A stretch of 7,373 bases of DNA. It comes from UBA4719 sp035654835. GTDB taxonomy: Bacteria > Actinomycetota > Actinomycetes > Actinomycetales > Dermatophilaceae. Shown here piece by piece: positions 1 to 4,896 of the stretch. The stretch is from positions 1-7,373 of the forward strand of contig DASRVZ010000237.1 of assembly GCA_035654835.1 (NCBI GenBank). Reading direction: 5' to 3'. Below the pieces are notes generated by a model. The model had not been told where the DNA came from. It made no database searches and worked only from the letters and a program-made list of their open reading frames with translations. A program made the translations under genes and the position numbers. The stretch's first letter is position 1; each line of letters opens with the position of its first letter.

Positions 1-62
1 GCCCTCTCTGTCAGGCTGAGGTGAGACACCCCGCGTCTTGTGGGGTGGCCTGAATTGAGGGC
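1..62 (+). promoter_or_regulatory. Long imperfect stem-loop over the IS3 left end
   Basis: Three nested complementary pairs are visible: GCCCTC (1-6) with GAGGGC (57-62), TCAGGC (11-16) with GCCTGA (48-53), and CACCCC (27-32) with GGGGTG (42-47). Together they give 18 base pairs with a 10-base bulge (17-26) and a 9-base loop. The structure ends 14 bases before the orfA ATG. A plausible role is to fold transcripts that enter from outside and so limit transposase translation, as reported for other insertion sequences. That role is inference. Confidence 0.45.
17..28 (+). repeat. Left terminal inverted repeat of the first IS3 element
   Basis: TGAGGTGAGACA matches the reverse complement of the segment at 1554-1565 (TCAAGTGAGACA) at 10 of 12 positions. 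It lies 49 bases upstream of the orfA start, as expected for an IS3 left end. Confidence 0.65.
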
Positions 63-76
63 GGGGATCGGACGTA

Positions 77-508
77 ATGATGTTGAATCCACAAGCCCCG
101 GAACCATCGATTTCTGGTGGGGATGATCCGGCTCCGAAGCCGACGAGGCGGTCGTTCACCGCGGAGTACCGTGCCCGAATCCTGGTCGAGTACGAGGCTG
201 CTGAGCATGGCGAGAAGTCCACGGTGCTACGGCGTGAGGGTATCTATCAGACGCAGGTCGCGGAGTGGGCCAAGGCCCGTGACGCGGCAGCGGCTGGCGT
301 GTCGTATCGACGGGACCGTAAACCCAGGTCGAAGGCATCTACGAACTCTGCGCGGACGGTGAAGTTGGAGGCCGAGAACGCTCGGCTGTCACGGCAGTTG
401 GAGCAGACGCAAGCAGCTCTGGACGTGATGGGAAAAGCGCACAGGCTCTTGGAGTTGCTCTCGATCAGCAGCGACGAGAGCCAGCCGGCCACGAAGAGCC
501 GGCGATGA
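77..508 (+). CDS. IS3-family transposase OrfA (HTH and coiled coil)
   Basis: This 143-aa protein is the DNA-binding subunit of an IS3-type transposase, which recognises the element ends and cooperates with OrfB. Residues about 24-70 form the helix-turn-helix domain (RRSFTAEYRARILVEYEAAE, then a second helix pair ending VAEWAKARDA). Residues about 93-130 form a leucine-rich coiled coil (KLEAENARLSRQLEQTQAAL) of the kind used for multimerisation. The start could be ATG at 77 or the adjacent ATG at 80. Only a weak G-rich stretch (about 61-66) serves as a ribosome site. The stop overlaps the orfB start as ATGA, so orfB is probably translated by coupling. A GGGAAAAG stretch near 430 also lies where frame -1 is open through to orfB, so ribosomal frameshifting to an OrfAB fusion cannot be excluded. 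Confidence 0.9.
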   Translation: MMLNPQAPEPSISGGDDPAPKPTRRSFTAEYRARILVEYEAAEHGEKSTVLRREGIYQTQVAEWAKARDAAAAGVSYRRDRKPRSKASTNSARTVKLEAENARLSRQLEQTQAALDVMGKAHRLLELLSISSDESQPATKSRR

Positions 509-1545
509 GCGCCAAGACGATCATGGATGAGGCGTTCATCGCGTTGATCGCGTTGTCGGTCACCGTGGTCACCGCGTGCTGGCTGACCGGCAGGTCCAGG
601 GCCACCCACTACCGGCGCACCAACCCGCCGCAGACCAGGGCGGCACCGGTGCCCCACGCCGAGCGGACGAAACCGCCCTCGACCCTGTCGGAGGCCGAGC
701 GGGCGAACGTGCTGGCGGTGATCAACTCCGAGCTGTACTCAGACTTGTCGATCTGCCAGATCTGGGCCCGTGAGCTCGACGAGGACCGGTATCACTGCTC
801 GATGTCGAGCATGTACCGGATCGCCAGAGCTGCCGGTCAGACCCGGGAACGGCGCCGGCTCGCGTCTCATCCGGCGAAGATCAAACCCGAGCTCGTGGCC
901 ACCGGCCCCTCCCAGGTGTGGTCATGGGATATCACCAAACTGCGGGGACCGGCCAAGGGCGTCTGGTTCCACCTGTATGCGTTGATCGACATCTACTCGC
1001 GCTACAGCCCCGGATATCTGGTGTGCGCGGCCGAGGACTCGATCGTCGCGGCCGACTTCATCGACGGCGCCATCATCACCAACAGGTCCGCGCCCCACAC
1101 CGTTCATGCCGATCGCGGCACGTCGATGACGTCCAAACCCGTCTCCGCGTTGCTCTCGGACCTGGGCATCACCAGGACGCACTCCCGGCCTCGGTTGTCG
1201 AATGACAACCCGTTCTCCGAGGCCCAGTTCAAGACGTTGAAGTACGTCCACGACTTCCCCCACCACTTCGGCTCTCTCGCCGAAGCCAGGGCCTTCTGTG
1301 ACGGGTTCTTCACCGAGTACAACCACGTCCACCGTCACTCCGGAATCGGCTGGCACACACCCGCATCGGTCCACCAGGGCACCTACGGTGCGATCGACGA
1401 CGCCCGCGCCGTGACCCTCGAGCGTGCCTGGCAGGAACATCCCGAACGGTTCGCCACCCGCCCCCGACCACCACAGATCCGCAACGAGGTCTGGATCAAC
1501 CAACCCGCGAAGGAGGCCGAACCGGCGACAGCGAAAACAACCTAA
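505..1545 (+). CDS. IS3-family transposase OrfB (DDE integrase core)
   Basis: This 346-aa protein is the catalytic subunit of the IS3 transposase. It cuts and joins DNA at the element ends with an RNase H-fold, metal-dependent active site. Residues about 60-120 are the HTH segment preceding the core (SMSSMYRIARAAGQTRERRR). The core carries D142 (WDITKL), D203 (HADRGT) and E239 (PFSEAQFKTLKY). D203 and E239 are separated by 35 residues, the classic DD(35)E spacing. The C-terminal NHVHRHSGIGWHTPASVH block is typical of the family. The ATG at 505 overlaps the orfA TGA. Length is normal and I see no frameshift or missing catalytic residue, so the product is probably active. Confidence 0.93.
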   Translation: MSAKTIMDEAFIALIALSVTVVTACWLTGRSRATHYRRTNPPQTRAAPVPHAERTKPPSTLSEAERANVLAVINSELYSDLSICQIWARELDEDRYHCSMSSMYRIARAAGQTRERRRLASHPAKIKPELVATGPSQVWSWDITKLRGPAKGVWFHLYALIDIYSRYSPGYLVCAAEDSIVAADFIDGAIITNRSAPHTVHADRGTSMTSKPVSALLSDLGITRTHSRPRLSNDNPFSEAQFKTLKYVHDFPHHFGSLAEARAFCDGFFTEYNHVHRHSGIGWHTPASVHQGTYGAIDDARAVTLERAWQEHPERFATRPRPPQIRNEVWINQPAKEAEPATAKTT

Positions 1546-1553
1546 CCAGCAGA

Positions 1554-1565
1554 TGTCTCACTTGA
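1554..1565 (-). repeat. Right terminal inverted repeat of the first IS3 element
   Basis: TGTCTCACTTGA is the inverted partner of 17-28. It begins 8 bases after the orfB stop codon, which is typical for IS3 elements where orfB runs almost to the right end. Confidence 0.65.
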
Positions 1566-1584
1566 CTTGAAAAATTCCGGCGTG

Positions 1585-1610
1585 ACCCACCATCGGGAGA
1601 GATGGCGGGT
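1585..1610 (+). terminator. Hairpin just outside the IS3 right end
   Basis: ACCCACCATC (1585-1594) pairs with GATGGCGGGT (1601-1610) around a 6-base loop, giving a 10-bp stem with one A-C mismatch. It lies 40 bases after the orfB stop and about 15 bases outside the IS. No run of T follows, so a terminator role is only a possibility. Confidence 0.3.
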
Positions 1611-1872
1611 GGAGGTCAGTACGCGTTCGAGCGGAACTGGTCGGCCTTCAGGTTGGCGGGGAGACCCCGGAGGAGCCGATGGTTCGGGTGCTGCCGCCGC
1701 TTACATTGGCGCTCAGATGGCCCTCACGATCTGTCTGGTCGGCCTGGCCGGGATGATCAGCGTCTTCTTAGCAACACGCTGCTCGCGCCACTAACCGCCG
1801 AGACACTTGGTCGTCCAAAATGGCGATCAAGCGACTGGTCCTCATGTCGGAGCCCTAGTGGACGCTGGCGCC
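1611..1872. other. Stretch with no supportable gene between the IS and the 77-aa ORF
   Basis: From the IS end (1570) to 1872, about 300 bases, I recognise no gene on either strand. A short plus-strand frame ending at 1794 includes a hydrophobic run (ALTICLVGLAGMISVFLA). It has no ribosome site and an unconvincing upstream composition. It may be the remnant of a gene broken when the IS arrived. Confidence 0.4.
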
Positions 1873-2106
1873 ATGCCCCCACAACACCAGGTCTACCGCC
1901 CAGCGGAGCGTCCCGACGTCGAGGCCCTCATCGACGGGCAGTGGCGCCCCGGTGAGCTGCGCGCATGGACCCAGCACGAAGACGGCACGCGCACCTTTGA
2001 CGTGCAGTACCAGCCGGTCGGGACGAACTCGCGGACGATCGGGACGTTCACTGCCGATGAGATCCGCAGCGACACCGTCGACCGGTCACGTGGGCGGGCC
2101 GGCTGA
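1873..2106 (+). CDS. Small hypothetical protein (77 aa)
   Basis: I do not recognise a named family. The product is a short soluble protein with no signal peptide or membrane segment. Its middle (VEALIDGQWRPGELRAWTQ, then TRTFDVQYQPVG, then TIGTFTADEIR) alternates hydrophobic and polar residues with conserved-looking W, G and Y positions. This is the pattern of a small beta-barrel of the SH3 or Tudor kind, and I recall similar short actinobacterial proteins with a 'dGqWrpGELRaW' core. The fold is inference. The start at 1873 is chosen because the protein-like pattern begins there. The frame is open further upstream to a TTG at 1807, but that part looks non-coding. The ribosome site is weak. 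It lies alone between an IS and the RTX gene on the same strand. Confidence 0.55.
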   Translation: MPPQHQVYRPAERPDVEALIDGQWRPGELRAWTQHEDGTRTFDVQYQPVGTNSRTIGTFTADEIRSDTVDRSRGRAG

Positions 2107-2388
2107 GTCATGGCCGCCTGCTTGGGCCAGCGGCGGTGTCGGACCCGCACCCGCATCTGCCGTCGATTTCCGATCACGCGCGCCTTTGGGCACACACGGC
2201 CCCAGCCGAGGCAGACCGCGCCCAAGGGGTGGGCGAAAAGGTCTCCAGCAACGGGGAAACGCATGGCGTCCCTGTACCGGCGCACTGGCCGCGAAGGCGC
2301 CCGTCGATGAATGACCCTGTCGGGCCATTCCCATCTGTCGTCGTCGGAGAGAGGGTGATTGAACCGGGACGCACTCAACCATTTGGAG
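2107..2388. other. Intergenic region upstream of the RTX gene
   Basis: No gene is supportable here. A plus-strand frame runs through it into the RTX gene in a different phase, but its product is Arg/Pro-rich shadow sequence. The region should hold the promoter of the RTX gene, yet I see no clear -35/-10 pair. Confidence 0.35.
2384..2388 (+). promoter_or_regulatory. Ribosome binding site deciding the RTX start
   Basis: TGGAG lies 6 bases before the ATG at 2395. It is too close to the ATG at 2389 (directly adjacent) to serve it. This favours 2395, which also gives a clean signal peptide. Confidence 0.55.
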
Positions 2389-2394
2389 ATGGAC

Positions 2395-3099
2395 ATGCGT
2401 TTTCGAGTCATCGCTACTGGCGTCATGTTGACAGCCCTTCTCGCGGTCACCGGGCCGTCTGCCCAAGCCGCGGTAATTCGAGGGACCGAGGACGCGGACA
2501 CCCTGGTCGGCACCCGGCGTCACGACGGCATCTTTGGCCGGGGCGGCGAGGACCGGCTGTTCGGCAAACGCGGCGCAGACAGCCTGAATGGGCAAGCGGG
2601 CAACGACACCCTCCACCTCGGCCGCAGCGGCAGCGGCTCGGCAGGAGAAGAGAGTGGGGACGGCGGAAGCGGGGACGACTACGTCTTCGGCGGCCGAGGC
2701 TTCGAGTTCATCTGGGGCGGGAACGGAGACGACCACCTCTACGGCGGTCCGGGCGACGAGCAGATCGAAGGCGGTTTCGGCAACGACTACATCGACGGCG
2801 GGCAGGGGGGCAACGCCGGCCCAGGCTTCGAGAACTTTGGCGGCTCGTTCCAAGGCGGGGGTGGCCGCGACGTGATCATCGGGCGGGACGCCCGGGAAGC
2901 GATCAATCCCGGCCGAGGGGCTGACACGGTGAATGCGGGCGCCGGCGACGACAGAATATTCGTGCAAGTCGATGGTCGACCTGATGTCATCGACTGCGGC
3001 GACGGTACGGACGACGTCTTCTGGACTGGCGAAGACGAAGTCGCCGACCCCGCCGACGTGTTGACCGGCTGTGAGAATGTCGGCCCGGACCCTTTTTGA
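2395..3099 (+). CDS. Exported RTX-type calcium-binding repeat protein
   Basis: The 234-aa product has a Sec-type signal peptide at residues 1-25: a basic start MRFR, the hydrophobic core VIATGVMLTALLAV, and a cleavage site after PSAQA. The rest is almost entirely hemolysin-type nonapeptide repeats of the GGxGxDxux kind. Clear units include RGGEDRLFG, QAGNDTLHL, GSGDDYVFG, GNGDDHLYG, GPGDEQIEG, GFGNDYIDG, RGADTVNAG and GAGDDRIFV. In known families these fold into a parallel beta-roll that binds Ca2+ between turns. Two Gly/Ser-rich insertions (about 77-92 and 138-157) interrupt the roll. C201 and C226 near the C-terminus could form a disulfide cap; a DCGxGxDxV...CE ending is common in actinobacterial repeat proteins. 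No enzymatic domain or type I secretion signal is visible. It is likely a secreted or surface protein of unknown role, flanked by IS copies. Confidence 0.85.
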   Translation: MRFRVIATGVMLTALLAVTGPSAQAAVIRGTEDADTLVGTRRHDGIFGRGGEDRLFGKRGADSLNGQAGNDTLHLGRSGSGSAGEESGDGGSGDDYVFGGRGFEFIWGGNGDDHLYGGPGDEQIEGGFGNDYIDGGQGGNAGPGFENFGGSFQGGGGRDVIIGRDAREAINPGRGADTVNAGAGDDRIFVQVDGRPDVIDCGDGTDDVFWTGEDEVADPADVLTGCENVGPDPF

Positions 3100-3347
3100 C
3101 GTGCCGTGATCGCAGGGTCGCGTCAGCGGGTCTCTGAGGCTTGCCCCGGCTCGCCGACCTGCTGGGTTCCGGGAGCTGCGGACAGCGTCGACCTAGCGCC
3201 TTAGACGGTGCCAACCAGTCACACGATCACCACCTGGCCTGCTCCAGCCACGGTGCCCTTCCGGGGCCGCCCGTTCCGAGGACTGTGGATCTAACAGGGT
3301 TCCGGCCGACTCGCCGAGCTCTGAGTCAGCGGAGAGGGCCGTGATGA
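3100..3347. other. Intergenic region between the RTX gene and the second IS3 copy
   Basis: I see no gene, no convincing terminator hairpin and no RNA gene here. The minus-strand frame that crosses it is a frameshifted run-out of the IS3 transposase remnant starting further right. Confidence 0.4.
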
Positions 3348-3371
3348 TGAAGTGCCCCCGAATGCCCGGAC
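3348..3371 (-). repeat. Terminal inverted repeat of the second IS3 copy
   Basis: TGAAGTGCCCCCGAATGCCC begins here, 22 bases beyond the orfB stop on the minus strand. It resembles the TGAAGT(G/T)CCCC(C)G ends of actinobacterial IS3 elements as I recall them. The partner end is outside the window, so this cannot be confirmed internally. The preceding TGATGATGA makes the exact first base uncertain. Confidence 0.55.
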
Positions 3372-3392
3372 GGTCTGGTTGGGTTGGTGTGA

Positions 3393-3605
3393 TCATGCTG
3401 CGCGCTCGGTTTGGCGTCCAGCCTGCTGCGGGGTCTCGTAGTCGGCGGGCTGAGATATCCGAGGGTCGAGTGGTGTCGGCGGGGTTGTTGGAGCCCTCGA
3501 TGAAGGCGAACACGGCGTTCGCGAAATCCTCGGGGGGCTGCCAGGTCGAGCGGTCCAGCAGCTCGGTCTGCAAGGTGGCGAAGAAGCTCTCGGCCACGGA
3601 GTTGT
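3393..3605 (-). pseudogene. IS3 OrfB transposase, C-terminal fragment
   Basis: Read on the minus strand, 3605 to about 3460 encodes NSVAESFFATLQTELLDRSTW and on to FAFIEGSNN, the end of an IS3 DDE core. The catalytic Glu codon is at 3589-3591. The frame then breaks. Restoring one base after NNP gives RRHHSTLGYLSP, and restoring another gives DYETPQQAGRQTERAA and a TGA at 3393-3395, the expected end of the family. So two single-base deletions have scrambled the tail, and the undisturbed frame runs on outside the IS as nonsense. The N-terminal remainder of the same gene is at 7011-7373, with the 3.4-kb element in between. Confidence 0.85.
3602..3605 (+). other. Left attachment-site core (attL), TTGT
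   Basis: TTGT is the point where IS3 orfB sequence (left) meets the element (right), and it is repeated at 7011-7014. The crossover dinucleotide must lie within these 4 bases. TTGT is not palindromic, which would fix the orientation of insertion. Nearby inside the element are a second TTGT (3612-3615) and the perfect palindrome GCTGCGCAGC (3636-3645), possibly parts of the recombinase-binding arm. Confidence 0.75.
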
Positions 3606-3611
3606 TCCGCG

Positions 3612-3914
3612 TTGTCAACTACTCCTGATTCCGTTGCTGCGCAGCGGACTGTCCGGGTAACGCACCTGTTCCATCCGTGGCATGGCCGCGAGTTTGTGTT
3701 CCTCGCGGTCCGTCAGACCTGGGCCGAGGATCGGGTGTTTCTCCTTGACGAGGATGGCGTCCAGCACTCGCTGCCGGTCGGGTGGACCGACGCGGTGGAT
3801 CCGCATGTGTTCGTGGTGATGGCGGCCGGGAGATGCCCGTTCCGGCTCGACGACCTCCTCGAGCTCGCCGATCTCCTGGACCGGGTGACGTCAGCGACAC
3901 CGGCGGGACTGTAA
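3612..3914 (+). CDS. DUF5372-type protein, separated from its native start by integration
   Basis: The visible product, about 100 aa, matches my recollection of DUF5372: VRVTHLFHPWHGREFVFLAVRQTW, then EDRVFLLDEDG, SLPVGWTDAVDPHVF, and a C-terminal helix FRLDDLLELADLLDRV. Biochemical function is unknown. The gene recurs beside recombinases of this kind, so a role in element mobility is likely (inference). In the integrated form the only usable start is a TTG at 3612 with no ribosome site, 7 bases from the att core, and the frame stays open leftward into IS3 sequence. In an excised circle, ATG 6997 with its AGGAGG site joins in frame through TTGT to give a 108-aa protein starting MKPDPCSALSTTPDSV. 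The TTG start here is therefore probably an artefact of integration. Composition is less G/C-biased than that of the operon genes to the right. Confidence 0.75.
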   Translation: MSTTPDSVAAQRTVRVTHLFHPWHGREFVFLAVRQTWAEDRVFLLDEDGVQHSLPVGWTDAVDPHVFVVMAAGRCPFRLDDLLELADLLDRVTSATPAGL

Positions 3915-3935
3915 AGCGGACTATGCCGTGAGTGT

Positions 3936-3955
3936 CAGGCGAATTACGCCGCCTG
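3936..3955 (+). terminator. Hairpin after the DUF5372 gene
   Basis: CAGGCG (3936-3941) pairs with CGCCTG (3950-3955), and an alternative smaller stem is GGCG-AATTA-CGCC. It begins 21 bases after the DUF5372 stop and is followed by GGGGGT, not a T run. It could end the circular operon, or it could be an operator, since part of it recurs inverted at 4069-4079. Confidence 0.4.
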
Positions 3956-4112
3956 GGGGTTGCGTCGGAACAGTCGGGGGACACATGCCCTTGCTGCTAT
4001 GACCCCGTACTTCAGGGAAGAATCACGTGGGTATACATCGGCGTGTCGCTTGATACCCCAAGCAGATCGGCGGCGTAATCATATTTACATCAATGTGATT
4101 CGGGAGGCAGCG
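3943..4112 (+). promoter_or_regulatory. Promoter and operator region of the recombinase operon
   Basis: This A/T-richer stretch is the only non-coding part of the element. An 11-bp perfect inverted repeat, ATTACGCCGCC (3943-3953) and GGCGGCGTAAT (4069-4079), brackets it. Between the arms is GGGTAT (4029-4034) with ATACCC (4053-4058). Two similar sites, TACATCGGCGTG (4034-4045) and TACATCAATGTG (4086-4097), share 9 of 12 bases. TTGATA at 4050-4055 could be a -35 box, but no good -10 stands at 16-18 bases. GGGAGG (4102-4107) is a strong ribosome site for ATG 4113. The likely regulator is the HTH protein encoded immediately downstream (inference). Confidence 0.5.
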
Positions 4113-4595
4113 ATGGGCAGGCGCCGGGTGGAGGACCCGAAGGTGGATGCGTTGCGGGAGGCGCGCACCCTGAACCCGCGCCCGGAGTCGGTGGTCGATG
4201 AGGGGTTCACCGGGTCGGAGTTCTTCGATTCCCGGGACCTGGTGCAGGTCAAGTACGAGATGGTGCGCCGGGTGGAGGTCGACGGGGTGCCGGTGGCGCA
4301 AGCAGCGTCCGGGTTCGGGTTCTCCCGCCCCTCGTACTATCAGGCGGCCGCGGCGTTGGCCCAGGGTGGGCTGCCTGCGCTGGTGCCGGCCAGGCCCGGC
4401 CCCCGGCGGGCGCACAAGCTCACCGAGCAGGTGCTCGCTCACGCCGAGGAGCTGCTGGCCGCCGACTCCTCGCTGCGGCCGGCGGAACTGGTCGAGCCGC
4501 TGGCCGAGGAGTTCGGGGTGCGGGTGCATCCGCGCTCGATCGAACGGGCGCTGGGCAGGCGACGGAGTCGGAAAAGTGACCCCGGAGCGGGTTGA
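4113..4595 (+). CDS. Helix-turn-helix protein of the recombinase operon
   Basis: This 160-aa product is probably a DNA-binding protein. The start is ATG 4113, preceded by GGGAGG at a good distance; a longer frame to a TTG at 3960 only adds regulatory sequence. Residues about 45-84 (QVKYEMVRRVEVDGVPVAQA, then FGFSRPSYYQAAAALAQGGL) form an HTH like the N-terminal ones of transposases and Hin-type recombinases. Residues about 101-150 (HKLTEQVLAHAEELLAADSS, then PAELVEPLAEEFGVRVHPRS, IERALGRR) look like a second winged HTH. There is no catalytic domain. Genes of this type occur beside DUF5372 and large serine recombinases. It could be the operon repressor, an accessory factor at att sites, or a directionality factor. 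Its 3' end overlaps the next gene by 20 bases, implying one transcript. Confidence 0.8.
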   Translation: MGRRRVEDPKVDALREARTLNPRPESVVDEGFTGSEFFDSRDLVQVKYEMVRRVEVDGVPVAQAASGFGFSRPSYYQAAAALAQGGLPALVPARPGPRRAHKLTEQVLAHAEELLAADSSLRPAELVEPLAEEFGVRVHPRSIERALGRRRSRKSDPGAG

Positions 4596-4875
4596 GCCCG
4601 CCGCTCGGCCTGGGCTCGTCGACCGGTACGAACAGATGCGGGCCGCCGCCCTCGGCGGCGGCGCCGACGGCTGGCGGTTGGGGCTCGGAGTGCTCGCCGG
4701 CAAGGGCGTGGCCGGGTGGATCCGCGCCGCCTCGACCTGCACCAAACCCGTGCCGGAACCTCCCTCGGCCGCCTCGGGCAGTCGTGCCGGCCCGTCCGGC
4801 CCGTCCGGCCCGTCCGGTCCCCAGGCCATGGAACTGGTGCGGGTCCTGGCCGCGATGACCCTGGCCCATGCCTGA
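4576..4875 (+). CDS. Unknown 99-aa protein of the recombinase operon
   Basis: I recognise no domain. The coding frame is supported by a protein-like N-terminal half (VDRYEQMRAAAL, then GGADGWRLGLGVLAGKGVAGW) and a closing helix (AMELVRVLAAMTLAHA). A low-complexity linker containing three Gly-Pro-Ser units separates them. I choose GTG 4576 because GGAG lies 8 bases upstream and because it overlaps the end of the HTH gene by 20 bases, which suggests translational coupling. A TTG at 4592 in another frame gives only Pro/Arg-rich shadow sequence. It ends 21 bases before the recombinase start. From its place between an HTH protein and the recombinase it may be a small accessory or adaptor protein for recombination, but the sequence does not show a function. 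Confidence 0.65.
   Translation: MTPERVEPAARPGLVDRYEQMRAAALGGGADGWRLGLGVLAGKGVAGWIRAASTCTKPVPEPPSAASGSRAGPSGPSGPSGPQAMELVRVLAAMTLAHA
4787..4813 (+). repeat. Three 9-bp tandem repeats encoding Gly-Pro-Ser
   Basis: CCGGCCCGT is repeated three times exactly, followed by a partial fourth copy. In the 99-aa protein this gives GPSGPSGPSGP, a flexible linker. The unit is a multiple of three, so copy-number change would keep the frame. Confidence 0.85.
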
Positions 4876-4896
4876 GGAACACGAGAGGAGCAGACA

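Larger units (their letters stand above)
11..1570 (+). mobile_element. IS3-family insertion sequence, apparently intact
   Basis: The element holds two overlapping transposase genes (orfA, orfB) bounded by imperfect inverted ends. The best match is TGAGGTGAGACA at 17-28 against the reverse complement of 1554-1565, with 10 of 12 identical. Similarity extends weakly outward to 11 and 1570 with one indel, so the exact ends are uncertain by several bases. I see no convincing target-site duplication beside either end, which may mean the ends are slightly misplaced or the flanks have changed. Both genes are open over family-typical lengths and the catalytic residues are present. Confidence 0.85.

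Noticed and set aside
922..1503. 193-aa open frame on the minus strand inside the first IS
   Set aside because: It is a shadow of orfB, which has an intact DDE active site in its own frame.
1717..1794. Possible 25-aa membrane peptide (ALTICLVGLAGMISVFLA)
   Set aside because: It has no ribosome site and no neighbours that would give it a role. A hydrophobic run of this length can arise by chance.
2186..2230. CCTTTGGGC and GCCCAAGG as a regulatory hairpin upstream of the RTX gene
   Set aside because: The match is imperfect, the loop is about 30 bases, and nothing else marks it as functional.
2136..2924. 262-aa plus-strand frame crossing into the RTX gene
   Set aside because: It is out of phase with the RTX repeats and becomes Arg/Pro-rich, typical of shadow translation.
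2086..2967. 293-aa open frame on the minus strand
   Set aside because: It is antisense to the RTX repeats, whose Gly-Asp codons read as Val/Ala-rich sequence on the other strand. There is no independent support.
3602..3615. Second TTGT at 3612-3615 as the true crossover point
   Set aside because: Using it leaves 10 extra bases in the restored transposase and breaks its frame, whereas TTGT at 3602-3605 restores the gene exactly.
3193..3618. 141-aa minus-strand frame taken as one protein
   Set aside because: Only the first third is transposase. After two single-base deletions the frame runs out of sense and beyond the IS end. It is treated as a pseudogene fragment.
4787..4817. Short tandem array as a CRISPR or iteron set
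   Set aside because: The units are 9 bp with no spacers and lie in frame within a coding linker.
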